64,000 bases of DNA from NCBI RefSeq assembly GCF_007989805.1, contig NZ_BJUB01000008.1, forward strand, positions 186,001 through 250,000, read 5' to 3'. Below the pieces are notes generated by a model. That model made no database searches. It had not been told where the DNA came from and was given only the letters and a program-made list of their open reading frames with translations. This document shows, one piece after another, positions 1-7,638 of the stretch. Position 1 is the first letter of the stretch; each line of letters begins with the position of its first letter. The DNA comes from Cellulomonas xylanilytica. Lineage in GTDB: Bacteria; Actinomycetota; Actinomycetes; Actinomycetales; Cellulomonadaceae. The translations under genes and the position numbers were made by a program.

Positions 1-2
1 CG

Positions 3-44
3 GCCCTGGTCGCGGAGACGGTCGTCCTGTACTTCGCCGCCTGA
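3..44 (+). CDS. 3' end of an unidentified gene (partial)
   Basis: Only the last 13 codons (reading ALVAETVVLYFAA) and a TGA are inside the window. The frame is chosen because it stops just before a strong terminator hairpin and converges on the thiolase gene. The product cannot be recognised from so little sequence, and it could be a chance reading frame. Confidence 0.45.
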   Translation, partial: ALVAETVVLYFAA

Positions 45-50
45 GCGCCA

Positions 51-87
51 CGACGCCCGAGGACGTGACCCACGTCCTCGGGCGTCG
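51..87. terminator. Bidirectional intrinsic-type terminator
   Basis: A perfect 17-bp inverted repeat (51-67 with 71-87) with a 3-nt loop lies between the end of the partial plus-strand gene and the end of the minus-strand thiolase gene. It can serve both convergent genes. There is no long U tract, as is usual in high-GC actinobacteria. Confidence 0.8.
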
Positions 88-100
88 TGCTGTCACGGTT

Positions 101-1324
101 CTACGAGACCCGCTCCACCACCATCGCCATGCCCTGGCCGCCGCCGACGCACATGGTCTCCAGGCCGAACGTCGCGTCACGCGTGGCCAGGCCGTGCAGG
201 AGGGTCGTCGTGAGCCGGGCGCCCGTGCTGCCGAACGGGTGGCCGACCGCGATCGCGCCGCCGTGCACGTTCAGCTTCTCGTGGTCGATCCCGAGCGCCC
301 GCGCCGACGGCAGGACCTGTGCCGCGAACGCCTCGTTGAGCTCGACCAGGTCGATGTCGTCGATGGTCAGGCCCGCCCGCGCCAGTGCCATCCGCGAGGC
401 GTCGACGGGGCCGAGGCCCATGATCTCGGGCGACAGGCCGCTGACGCCGGTGGAGACGATCCGGGCGAGCGGGGTGAGTCCCAGCTCGTCGACGATCCGG
501 TCGCTGACCACGACGACCGCCGCGGCGCCGTCGTTGAGCGGGCAGCAGTTGCCCGCCGTGACGGTGCCGTCGGGTCGGAACACCGGGTTCAGGCCGGCCA
601 GCGACTGAGGCGTGACGCCGGCGCGCGGACCGTCGTCGGCGGACACGACCGTGCCGTCCGGCAGGGTCACGGGCGTGATCTCCTCGGCCCAGAACCCGTT
701 GGCGAGCGCCTTCTCCGCGCGGTTCTGGGACAGCGCCGCGAACTGGTCCTGGTCGGCGCGCGTGGTGCCGGTCAGGGCGGCGACGTTCTCCGCGGTCTGA
801 CCCATGGCGATGTAGGCGTCGGGGAGCAGGCCGCTCTCGCGCGGGTCCACCCAGGCCTCGCCGGACACCGCCCGCGCGGCCGTGCGGCCCACGGCGTCGG
901 CGAACCGCGGGTTCTCCAGCGAGGCGCCGGGGATGTAGTCGCTGTTCCCGATGGCGGACCGGCTCACGCACTCGACGCCGGCCGACACGAACACGTCGCC
1001 CTCGCCGGCCTTGATCGCGTGGAACGCCATGCGGGTGGTCTGCAGCGACGACGAGCAGTACCGGTTGACGGTCGTGCCGGGCACGCCGTCGAGCCCGAGG
1101 AGCACCGCGACGATCCGGGCCATGTTCATGCCCTGCTCGCCGCCGGGCATGCCGCAGCCGAGCAGCAGGTCCTCGACCCGCCCGGGGTCGAGGTCGGGCA
1201 CCTGCGCGAGAGCGGCGCGGACCATGGACGCCGCCAGGTCGTCGGGACGCAGGTCCTTCAGCGAGCCCTTGAACGCGCGGCCGATGGGGGAGCGGGCGGT
1301 CGCGACGATGTACGCCTCGGCCAT
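101..1324 (-). CDS. Thiolase family acetyl-CoA C-acyltransferase
   Basis: This 407-residue protein is a full-length thiolase, which cleaves 3-ketoacyl-CoA with CoA, or condenses two acyl-CoAs, in the cytoplasm. The N-terminus (AYIVATARSPIGRAFKG) is typical. The nucleophilic cysteine is Cys90 in NRYCSSSLQ, followed by the GHPFGSTGAR histidine motif and the C-terminal CVGGGQGMA cysteine motif. The ATG overlaps the stop of the upstream acyl-CoA dehydrogenase gene by one base (TGATG), so the pair is translationally coupled. Context suggests the last step of a beta-oxidation-type pathway. The exact chain-length preference cannot be read from the sequence. A much longer open frame through this region is an artefact; this ATG gives the canonical thiolase N-terminus. 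Confidence 0.93.
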   Translation of the reverse strand: MAEAYIVATARSPIGRAFKGSLKDLRPDDLAASMVRAALAQVPDLDPGRVEDLLLGCGMPGGEQGMNMARIVAVLLGLDGVPGTTVNRYCSSSLQTTRMAFHAIKAGEGDVFVSAGVECVSRSAIGNSDYIPGASLENPRFADAVGRTAARAVSGEAWVDPRESGLLPDAYIAMGQTAENVAALTGTTRADQDQFAALSQNRAEKALANGFWAEEITPVTLPDGTVVSADDGPRAGVTPQSLAGLNPVFRPDGTVTAGNCCPLNDGAAAVVVVSDRIVDELGLTPLARIVSTGVSGLSPEIMGLGPVDASRMALARAGLTIDDIDLVELNEAFAAQVLPSARALGIDHEKLNVHGGAIAVGHPFGSTGARLTTTLLHGLATRDATFGLETMCVGGGQGMAMVVERVS

Positions 1325-2517
1325 CAGACGAACGCCGCGATGCCGGTGATGGCACGCCCCACGATGAGGTTGTTCATGTCGTGGGTCCCTTCGAACGAGT
1401 AGACCGCCTCGGCGTCCGCCATGTAGCGCGCGACGCCGTGGTCGAGCTGGATGCCGTTGCCGCCGAGCGTCTCGCGGCACAGCGCCACGGTCTCGCGCAT
1501 CGTCTGGGTCGTGTACGCCTTGGCGAGCGCGGAGTGCTCGTCGCCCTGCCGGTCCTCGTCCAGAAGCTGGGAGACGCGGACGCACATCGCGATGCTCGCG
1601 GTGATGTTGCCGAGGCAGCGCGCGAGCCGGTCCTGGACCAGCTGGAACGACGCGATCGGCTTGCCGAACTGCTCGCGCTCGAGCGCGTAGCGGACGGTGG
1701 CCTCGTAGGCGCCGACGGCCACGCCGACGGCCTGCCAGGCGACCTCCGCGCGGGTCAGCCGCAGCACGACGGCGACGTCCTTGAACGAGCGGATGTTCGG
1801 GAGCCGGTCCGCCTCGGCGACCTCGACCCCGTCGAGCAGGATGTCGGCGTTCTGCACCGTGCGCAGCGCCTGCTTGCGCTCGATCTTCGTCGCGGTGAAC
1901 CCCGGGGTGCCGCGGCGGACGAGGAAGCCCTTGACCTGGTCGTCCGCGGTGTCGCGGGCCCAGATGACGACGACGTGCGCGAACGTGGCGTTCCCGATCC
2001 AGCGCTTGGCTCCGTTGAGCACCCACGTGTCCCCCGTCCGGTGCGCCGTGGTGCGCAGGCCGCGGGCGGTGTCCGAGCCGGACAGCGGCTCGGTCAGCCC
2101 GAAGCCGCCGATCACCTCGCCCGTCGCCATCGGCGGGAGCCACTGCGCGCGCTGCTCGGGCGAGCCGCCGACGCCGATCGCGCCCATGGTCAGGCCGTTC
2201 TGGACGCCGACGAACGTGGCGAAGCCGGGGTCGACCCGCGCGAGCTCGAGCGCGACCCAGCCGCGGTACAGCGCGCTGTTCTCGAACCGCTGGGTCTCGG
2301 GCCACACCGGCCCGAGCATGCCGAGCCGCCCGACCTCGGGGATGAGGTGCATGGGGAACTCGGCGCGGTCCCAGTAGTCGTCGGCGATGGGGCGGAGCTC
2401 GCGCTCCAGGAACTCGCGGATCTCCATGACGTGCGCGTTCTCGTCGGGGGTGAGGAGGTCCTGGAAGGAGTAGAAGTCGCTCGTCAGGAGCGCGTGGGAG
2501 AGGTCTGCTTGGGTCAC
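1324..2517 (-). CDS. Acyl-CoA dehydrogenase, glutaryl-CoA dehydrogenase-like
   Basis: This 397-residue flavoenzyme of the ACAD family oxidises an acyl-CoA to the 2-enoyl-CoA using FAD and an electron-transfer flavoprotein. It shows the GLTEPLSGSDTARGL flavin/substrate motif, KRWIGNA, REQFGKPIASFQ, ETLGGNGI and a C-terminal FEGTHDMNNLIVGRAITGI. The last segment carries the catalytic glutamate in the arrangement typical of glutaryl-CoA dehydrogenases. Glutaryl-CoA use is therefore plausible, but many relatives act on other acyl-CoAs. The start is GTG with GGAG seven bases upstream. It is the first gene of a two-gene operon with the thiolase and is divergent from the QsdR-like regulator. Confidence 0.9.
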   Translation of the reverse strand: MTQADLSHALLTSDFYSFQDLLTPDENAHVMEIREFLERELRPIADDYWDRAEFPMHLIPEVGRLGMLGPVWPETQRFENSALYRGWVALELARVDPGFATFVGVQNGLTMGAIGVGGSPEQRAQWLPPMATGEVIGGFGLTEPLSGSDTARGLRTTAHRTGDTWVLNGAKRWIGNATFAHVVVIWARDTADDQVKGFLVRRGTPGFTATKIERKQALRTVQNADILLDGVEVAEADRLPNIRSFKDVAVVLRLTRAEVAWQAVGVAVGAYEATVRYALEREQFGKPIASFQLVQDRLARCLGNITASIAMCVRVSQLLDEDRQGDEHSALAKAYTTQTMRETVALCRETLGGNGIQLDHGVARYMADAEAVYSFEGTHDMNNLIVGRAITGIAAFV

Positions 2518-2562
2518 CGGATGGCTCCGCTCGTGGATCGGCTCTGATCTCGCCCCCGAGTC

Positions 2563-2586
2563 TGCATCATTTTCTGAGATGTTGCA
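2563..2586. promoter_or_regulatory. Candidate operator between the divergent ACAD and QsdR-like genes
   Basis: An imperfect inverted repeat (TGCATCAT, 8-nt spacer, ATGTTGCA; one mismatch) sits in the 101-bp divergent intergenic region. It is noticeably AT-richer than its surroundings. It is a natural binding site for the TetR-type regulator encoded immediately to the right. No binding data are available. Confidence 0.5.
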
Positions 2587-2618
2587 TAGCCCCTACCGAG
2601 AAGGAGTAGGTTGCCGCC

Positions 2619-3260
2619 ATGTCGAACCTTGGCGTGATCGGAGACGGGCTCGGCCGCATCGGCACCCGCGTCGCCCCGTCGTGGCTGTCGCAACGGCTGG
2701 AGGACGGTGAGCACGCCGACGCCGTGCGCGCGTTCGTCGCCGCCCGCGCCACGTTCATCGAGGGCTCACGCATCGACATGGGCCGGCTGGCCGCCAAGCT
2801 GGGCGTCGACCGCACGTCGCTGTTCCGGTGGGTCGGCAACCGCGACGCGCTCCTCTCGGAGGTGCTGTGGTCGCTCGCCGTCCCCACGCTGGAGCAGGCG
2901 GAAGCCGCCACCCGGGACGCGGAGGGGGCGGCGCGCGTGTCCGCGGTGCTCACGCACTTCGCCGGCGACCTCATCACGGCGGACTACTTCCGCGGCTTCC
3001 TCCAGCGCGAGCCCGCACGCGCCCTGCGGCTGCTGACGACCAAGGAGAGCGAGATCCAGCGGCGGTACGTCGCGGTCGTCGAGGCCCTGGTGCGCCAGGA
3101 GCTGGGAGAGCAGCCGTTCGGGCGCGGGGTGAGCGCGCACGACCTGGCCTACCTGCTGGTCCGCATCTCGGAGTCGTTCACCTACGCCGACCTGCTCAAC
3201 GGCGACCGGCCCAGCGCGGAGCGCGCGCGCGCGGCCTTCGAGCTGGTGCTGCGGCCATGA
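2619..3260 (+). CDS. QsdR-like TetR family transcriptional regulator
   Basis: This 213-residue DNA-binding regulator has a TetR-type helix-turn-helix at about residues 35-75 (IDMGRLAAKLGVDRTSLFRWVGNRDALLSEVLW). Its C-terminal ligand domain (RGFLQREPARALRLLT, AYLLVRISESFTYADLLNGD) resembles the QsdR subgroup. In Rhodococcus, QsdR controls catabolism of gamma-lactones and acyl-homoserine lactones; a lactone ligand here is an inference. AAGGAG lies 12 bases before the ATG. The stop overlaps the start of the thioesterase gene (ATGA), so the two form an operon. It probably controls itself and the divergent ACAD-thiolase operon through the palindrome at 2563-2586. Confidence 0.8.
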   Translation: MSNLGVIGDGLGRIGTRVAPSWLSQRLEDGEHADAVRAFVAARATFIEGSRIDMGRLAAKLGVDRTSLFRWVGNRDALLSEVLWSLAVPTLEQAEAATRDAEGAARVSAVLTHFAGDLITADYFRGFLQREPARALRLLTTKESEIQRRYVAVVEALVRQELGEQPFGRGVSAHDLAYLLVRISESFTYADLLNGDRPSAERARAAFELVLRP

Positions 3261-3670
3261 CAGAGCAGCGGTGGCCCCATCGTGCACATTTTGGAACGCG
3301 CTGGAACGACAACGACGTCTACGGCCACCTCAACAACACCGTCTACTACGAGGCGATGGACACGACGATCAACGTCTGGCTCATGTCGACCGCCGGGCTC
3401 GACCCGACTGCGGGGGAGCCGATCGGCGTCTGCGTCTCGTCGTCGTGCGAGTTCAAGGCCTCCGCCGCCTTCCCGGAGCCGCTCGAGGTCGGCCTGCGCG
3501 CCGGCCGGCTGGGCGCGACGAGCGTGACCTGGGAGCTCGGCATCCTGCGCGGCGGCGAGCTCGTGGCCGAGGGGCGCTTCGTGCACGTGTTCGTCGACGA
3601 CGCGACGCGGCGGCCGGTCCCGATCCCCGACCGGATCCGTGCGGCGATCGAACGCGACCTGGTCGTCTGA
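3257..3670 (+). CDS. Acyl-CoA thioesterase, hotdog fold (4HBT/YbgC-like)
   Basis: This 137-residue single-domain hotdog protein would hydrolyse an acyl-CoA thioester. The N-terminal THFGTRWNDNDVYGHLNNTVYYEAMD-type segment is diagnostic of the 4-hydroxybenzoyl-CoA thioesterase-like family, with the catalytic Asp in WNDNDVYGHLNN. The start ATG overlaps the regulator stop by four bases, so it is coupled to the QsdR-like gene. It may act as a safety valve that frees CoA from stalled intermediates of the neighbouring pathway; that role is inferred. Confidence 0.88.
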   Translation: MTEQRWPHRAHFGTRWNDNDVYGHLNNTVYYEAMDTTINVWLMSTAGLDPTAGEPIGVCVSSSCEFKASAAFPEPLEVGLRAGRLGATSVTWELGILRGGELVAEGRFVHVFVDDATRRPVPIPDRIRAAIERDLVV

Positions 3671-3679
3671 TCCGGTAGC

Positions 3680-3697
3680 ATACCGACCGGGCGGTAT
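3680..3697. promoter_or_regulatory. TetR-type operator 1 (upstream of the APH-ACAD-ligase operon)
   Basis: The 18-bp palindrome ATACCGACCGGGCGGTAT lies between the thioesterase stop and the kinase start. It overlaps a possible -10 box (TAGCAT, 3676-3681), so a bound repressor would block transcription. Near-identical sites occur at 12375 and 15519, each before another operon of the same island. The likely binder is the TetR protein at 14155-14730. Confidence 0.82.
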
Positions 3698-3728
3698 GAC
3701 GACGTGCGGCCCGGAGAGGTGGTCGACG

Positions 3729-4787
3729 ATGACCCGACGCATGCCGGACCCACCCGGGCTCGACGTGGCACAGCTGGAGGCGTACCTGCGCCGTGAGCAC
3801 CCGACCGTGGTGGGCGACGGCACGTTGTCCGCACGCGTGATCGCCGGCGGGCGCAGCAACCTCACGTACCGGGTCGACGGGGGCGTCCGGCCGCTGGTCG
3901 TCCGGCGGCCACCGCTCGGGCACGTGCAGACCACGGCGCACGACATGGCCCGCGAGCACCGCGTCATCTCCGCCCTGCAGGGTTCGCGGGTGCCGGTGCC
4001 GCCGACCGTCGCGCTGGTGGACGACCCGTCCGCCGGGACCGGGACCGTGTTCTACGTCATGGACCTCGTCGAGGGCACCGTGCTCGCGCACCCGTCGCAG
4101 AACACCACGTACACCGCGGACGACCTGCGCACCGTGAGCCTGGAGCTGGCCACCCTGCTGGCCGAGCTGCACGCCATCGAGCCCGCGGACGTCGGGCTGG
4201 CCGACCTCGGACGCTCGGACGGGTACCTCGACCGGCAGCTGAGGCGCTGGCGGACGCAGCTCGACGGCTCGCGCTCGCGGCCGGTACCCAGCCTGGACGA
4301 CCTGCAGGGACGCCTGGCCGAGCGCGTCCCGACCACCCGGCGCAGCAGCATCGTGCACGGCGACTACCGCCTGGACAACGTGCTCGTCTCCGACGGCCCG
4401 CGCATCGCCGCGATCCTCGACTGGGAGATGGCGACGCTCGGGGACTCCGCCGTCGACCTCGGCATGCTGGGGCTGTACTGGCACATTCGCGACATCCCAC
4501 AAGTCGCAGCGGGTGGCAGCGTCGCGCCCAGCGCGGTCGACCCGGCGGCGGGCTACCCCGAGTTCGACGAGCTCGTCGACGCGTACAGCGCCCGGCTGGG
4601 CAGCAGCGTGCCGGAGCTGGGCTGGTACCGGGCGTTCGCCGCCTACAAGCTCGCCGTCATCCTCGAGGGCATCCACTTCCGGTTCCTCGGCGGGGACACC
4701 GTGGGCGACGGGTTCGACCGGATCGGCGCCCTCGTCGCGCCGCTCGCCGACGAAGGGCTCGCGCAGCTGGCGGGGGCGGTGCGCTGA
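3729..4787 (+). CDS. APH-fold phosphotransferase of the ACAD10/11-LvaA type
   Basis: This 352-residue kinase-like protein belongs to the aminoglycoside phosphotransferase fold. It shows a nucleotide-binding N-lobe (GGRSNLTYRV, VVRRPP), the catalytic loop HGDYRLDN (His210, Asp212, Asn217) and the metal-binding Asp231 in ILDWEMATLGD. The same motif set is found in the kinase domain of mammalian ACAD10/11 and in LvaA of the Pseudomonas levulinate pathway, which phosphorylate the 4-hydroxyl of 4-hydroxyacyl-CoA. The stop overlaps the ACAD start by one base (TGATG), so here the two functions are adjacent genes rather than one fused protein. Antibiotic resistance is unlikely in this context. An in-frame upstream start exists, but this ATG begins near the conserved region, lies beyond the operator and has a purine-rich site upstream. 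Confidence 0.85.
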   Translation: MTRRMPDPPGLDVAQLEAYLRREHPTVVGDGTLSARVIAGGRSNLTYRVDGGVRPLVVRRPPLGHVQTTAHDMAREHRVISALQGSRVPVPPTVALVDDPSAGTGTVFYVMDLVEGTVLAHPSQNTTYTADDLRTVSLELATLLAELHAIEPADVGLADLGRSDGYLDRQLRRWRTQLDGSRSRPVPSLDDLQGRLAERVPTTRRSSIVHGDYRLDNVLVSDGPRIAAILDWEMATLGDSAVDLGMLGLYWHIRDIPQVAAGGSVAPSAVDPAAGYPEFDELVDAYSARLGSSVPELGWYRAFAAYKLAVILEGIHFRFLGGDTVGDGFDRIGALVAPLADEGLAQLAGAVR

Positions 4788-5986
4788 TGGACTTCGCCCC
4801 CGACGCCACGACGGTCGACATGGTCCGTCGCACCAGGGCGTTCCTCGACGAGCACGTCTACCCGGCCGAGCCGGTGCTGGAGGCCGAGCTCGCCGCGACC
4901 CCCACCGAGTGGGGCACCCGGCCGGTGGTCCGGCGCCTGCAGGGCCTGGCCAGCGAGCAGGGCCTGTGGAACCTGTTCCTGCCGAGCGTCCTGACCAACC
5001 TCCAGTACGCGCCCGTCGCCGAGCTCACGGGCCGCAGCCCGCGCCTGGCCCCGGCCGCGTTCAACTGCGCCGCCCCGGACACCGGGAACATGGAGCTGCT
5101 CACCGAGTTCGGGACGCCCGAGCAGAAGGAGGAATGGCTCGAGCCGCTCCTGGACGCCGAGATCCGGTCCGCGTTCTGCATGACGGAGCCGGACGTGGCC
5201 TCGTCCGACGCGTCGCAGATCGCGACCCGCATCGTCCGCGACGGCGACGAGTACGTGATCACCGGCCGCAAGTGGTGGTCGACGGGGGCCATGAACCCGG
5301 ACTGCACGCTGCTGGTCGTCATGGGCGCCACCGACCCGTCCGCGGACCGGCACCGCCGCCAGTCCATGGTCCTGGTCCCGCGGGACACGCCCGGGGTGCA
5401 GATCGTGCGGCCGCTGACCGTGTTCGGGTACGACGACCGCGACCACGGCGGCCACGCCGAGATCATGTTCGACGAGGTCCGCGTCCCCGTCGGCAACATC
5501 CTCGCGGGAGAGGGCCAGGGGTTCGCGATCGCGCAGGCCCGGCTCGGGCCCGGCCGGATCCACCACTGCATGCGGTCGCTCGGCATGGCGGAGCGAGCCA
5601 TGGACCTGGTCGTCGAGCGCGCGACCTCGCGCGTCGCGTTCGGCAGGCCCCTGGCGGCCCAGGGCGTCGTGCGCGAGTGGGTGGCCGAGTCCCGCCTGCA
5701 GATCGAGGCGCTGCGGCTGCTGGTGCTCAAGACCGCCTGGCTCATGGACACGGTCGGCAACCGCGCCGCGATGACCGAGATCCAGGCCATCAAGATCGCG
5801 GTCCCGCGGGCCGTGCAGCAGATCCTCGACCGCGCGATCCAGCTGTTCGGCGCGGCCGGCCTGTCCGGCGACCAGCCGCTGGCCGAGATGTTCGCCGGCG
5901 CCCGGGCCCTGCGCCTGGCGGACGGTCCGGACGAGGTCCACCTCGCCTCCCTCGGGCGAGCCCAGCTCACGACGACAGGAGAGTGA
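4787..5986 (+). CDS. Acyl-CoA dehydrogenase, ACAD10/11-like
   Basis: This 399-residue ACAD shows CMTEPDVASSDA (flavin motif), RKWWSTGAMNPDC, VAFGRPLAAQGVVREWVAESRLQIEALRLL, QLFGAAGLSGDQPLAEMFA and ALRLADGPDEVH. The final segment puts an aspartate (Asp379) where ordinary ACADs have the catalytic glutamate, a hallmark of the ACAD10/11-like branch. In that branch the ACAD works on the phosphorylated 4-hydroxyacyl-CoA made by the partner kinase and yields an enoyl-CoA; the same reaction here is inferred from homology and gene order. It is tightly coupled to the kinase gene, and only one base separates it from the ligase gene. Confidence 0.88.
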   Translation: MDFAPDATTVDMVRRTRAFLDEHVYPAEPVLEAELAATPTEWGTRPVVRRLQGLASEQGLWNLFLPSVLTNLQYAPVAELTGRSPRLAPAAFNCAAPDTGNMELLTEFGTPEQKEEWLEPLLDAEIRSAFCMTEPDVASSDASQIATRIVRDGDEYVITGRKWWSTGAMNPDCTLLVVMGATDPSADRHRRQSMVLVPRDTPGVQIVRPLTVFGYDDRDHGGHAEIMFDEVRVPVGNILAGEGQGFAIAQARLGPGRIHHCMRSLGMAERAMDLVVERATSRVAFGRPLAAQGVVREWVAESRLQIEALRLLVLKTAWLMDTVGNRAAMTEIQAIKIAVPRAVQQILDRAIQLFGAAGLSGDQPLAEMFAGARALRLADGPDEVHLASLGRAQLTTTGE

Positions 5987-5987
5987 C

Positions 5988-7568
5988 ATGACTGATCAGG
6001 CCCTCGACGGTGCGGGCTTCGGGAGCATGTCGGTCGCGGCGATCCTCGCCGAGACCGCCCACCGCACCCCCGACCGCACGGCGTTCTTCCTCGGTGACCA
6101 GGTGGTCCGCTACGGCGAGCTCTGGGACCAGACCCGGGCGTACGCGGGGGCGCTGCGCGCTCGCGGTATCGGACCGGGCGACCGGGTCGCCATGATCGTG
6201 CCGAACGTGCCCGACTTCGCCCGCGTCTACTACGGCGTGCTCGCGCTCGGCGCGGTCGTCGTGCCGGTCCACCTGCTGTTCAAGGCCGACGAGATCGAGT
6301 TCGTCCTGCGCGACTCCGGCGCGACGGTCCTGGTGGCCGCCGCCCCGATGCTCGCCGAGGCGGGTCCCGCGGCCGCGCGCGCCGGCATCCCGCTGCTGAC
6401 GGTGCTGGTGCCGGACGGGATGGCCGTGCCGTTCCCGCGCCTGGAGGACGAGGCGGCGGCCGCCCAGGCGATCGACCTGTACGAGTCCGTGCACCCGATC
6501 AGCCCCGCCACGATCCTGTACACGAGCGGCACCACCGGCCGGCCCAAGGGCGCGGTCGGATCGCACATGGCGATCATCGAGCAGGTCAACGTCGCCCTCA
6601 TCGACCTGTTCGACATGGTGCGCGACGACGTCGTCTTCGGCGGCCTGCCGCTGTTCCACACGTTCGGCCAGGTGTCGGTCATGAACACGGCGTTCCGCCG
6701 CGGCGCCGCCGTGATCCTGCTGCCCAAGTTCGACCCGGACCAGGCGCTCGCGCAGATGGTGCAGCACGGCGCGACCGTCTTCACCGCCGTCCCGACGATG
6801 TACATCGGGCTGATCCAGGCCGCCGCGCGCAGCACCGCCCGGCCACCCCTGCGCTACGCCGTCTCCGGGGGCGCCGCCCTGCCGGTCGCGGTGCTCGAGG
6901 CGTTCGACCGCGAGTTCGGCGCCGAGGTGCACGAGGGCTACGGCCTGACCGAGACGTCGCCCGCAGTGGCGTTCAACCACGTGGGCGAGCCGATCCGGCC
7001 CGGCACCGTCGGCCGCCCGCTGTGGGGCGTGGACATCGAGATCGCGGACGCCAGCATCGACGACCGCGTCGTCCGCCTGCCCGTCGGCGAGCTCGGCGAG
7101 ATCGTCGTGCGCGGTCACGCCCTGTTCAAGGGGTACCTGGGCAACCCGGACGCGTCGGCCGCGGCCGTGGTCGACGGCTGGTTCCGCACGGGTGACCTGG
7201 GCACCAAGGACGCCGACGACATCGTCACGATCGTCGACCGCAAGAAGGACATGATCGTCCGCAACGGCTACAACGTGTACCCCAGCGAGGTCGAGGACGT
7301 CATGATGCGGCACCCCGCCGTCGCGTTCGCCGCCGTCTTCGGGCTCCCCGACGAGGCGCGCGGGCAGGAGGTGCACGCCGCGGTCGTGCTCCTCGACGGG
7401 CACGAGGCCACGCCCGAGGAGCTGGTGGCGTTCGTGCAGGAGCGCATCGCCGCGTACAAGTTCCCGCGCGTCGTCCACCTGGTCGACTCCCTGCCGCTCG
7501 GGGGCAGCGGCAAGGTGCTCAAGCGCGAGCTGGTGGCGCAGTACTCGACGGCCCCCGTCGACGCCTGA
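5988..7568 (+). CDS. Acyl-CoA synthetase (AMP-forming), FadD/LvaE-like
   Basis: This 526-residue ligase activates a free carboxylic acid to its CoA thioester with ATP. It has the P-loop-like LYTSGTTGRPKGAV (about residues 177-190), GYGLTETSPAVAF, the hinge WFRTGDLG, DRKKDMIVRNGYNVYPSEVED and a C-terminal GKVLKREL with the catalytic lysine. The length is typical. It closes the kinase-ACAD-ligase operon and ends just before a strong terminator. By context it would activate the acid brought in by the adjacent Liv-type importer, making it the entry enzyme of the pathway. Confidence 0.92.
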   Translation: MTDQALDGAGFGSMSVAAILAETAHRTPDRTAFFLGDQVVRYGELWDQTRAYAGALRARGIGPGDRVAMIVPNVPDFARVYYGVLALGAVVVPVHLLFKADEIEFVLRDSGATVLVAAAPMLAEAGPAAARAGIPLLTVLVPDGMAVPFPRLEDEAAAAQAIDLYESVHPISPATILYTSGTTGRPKGAVGSHMAIIEQVNVALIDLFDMVRDDVVFGGLPLFHTFGQVSVMNTAFRRGAAVILLPKFDPDQALAQMVQHGATVFTAVPTMYIGLIQAAARSTARPPLRYAVSGGAALPVAVLEAFDREFGAEVHEGYGLTETSPAVAFNHVGEPIRPGTVGRPLWGVDIEIADASIDDRVVRLPVGELGEIVVRGHALFKGYLGNPDASAAAVVDGWFRTGDLGTKDADDIVTIVDRKKDMIVRNGYNVYPSEVEDVMMRHPAVAFAAVFGLPDEARGQEVHAAVVLLDGHEATPEELVAFVQERIAAYKFPRVVHLVDSLPLGGSGKVLKRELVAQYSTAPVDA

Positions 7569-7591
7569 CGACTGTCGCCCGCCTGACGCGC

Positions 7592-7628
7592 CGGAGGCCC
7601 GGTCCCCTCGTGGGGGACCGGGCCTCCG
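7592..7628. terminator. Bidirectional terminator between ligase and importer operons
   Basis: A perfect 16-bp stem (7592-7607 with 7613-7628) and 5-nt loop lies between two convergent operons, the acyl-CoA ligase on plus and the substrate-binding protein on minus. Confidence 0.85.
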
Positions 7629-7638
7629 TCGTGCCGGG

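Noticed and set aside
101..2305. A 734-residue open frame covering both the thiolase and much of the dehydrogenase region
   Set aside because: Only the last 407 codons have thiolase sequence; the upstream part is the antisense/out-of-frame image of the dehydrogenase and is Arg/Ala-rich nonsense typical of high-GC DNA.
3729..4787. Aminoglycoside resistance gene
   Set aside because: The APH fold and HGD motif are shared, but the tight pairing with an ACAD10/11-like dehydrogenase and an acyl-CoA ligase points to catabolism.
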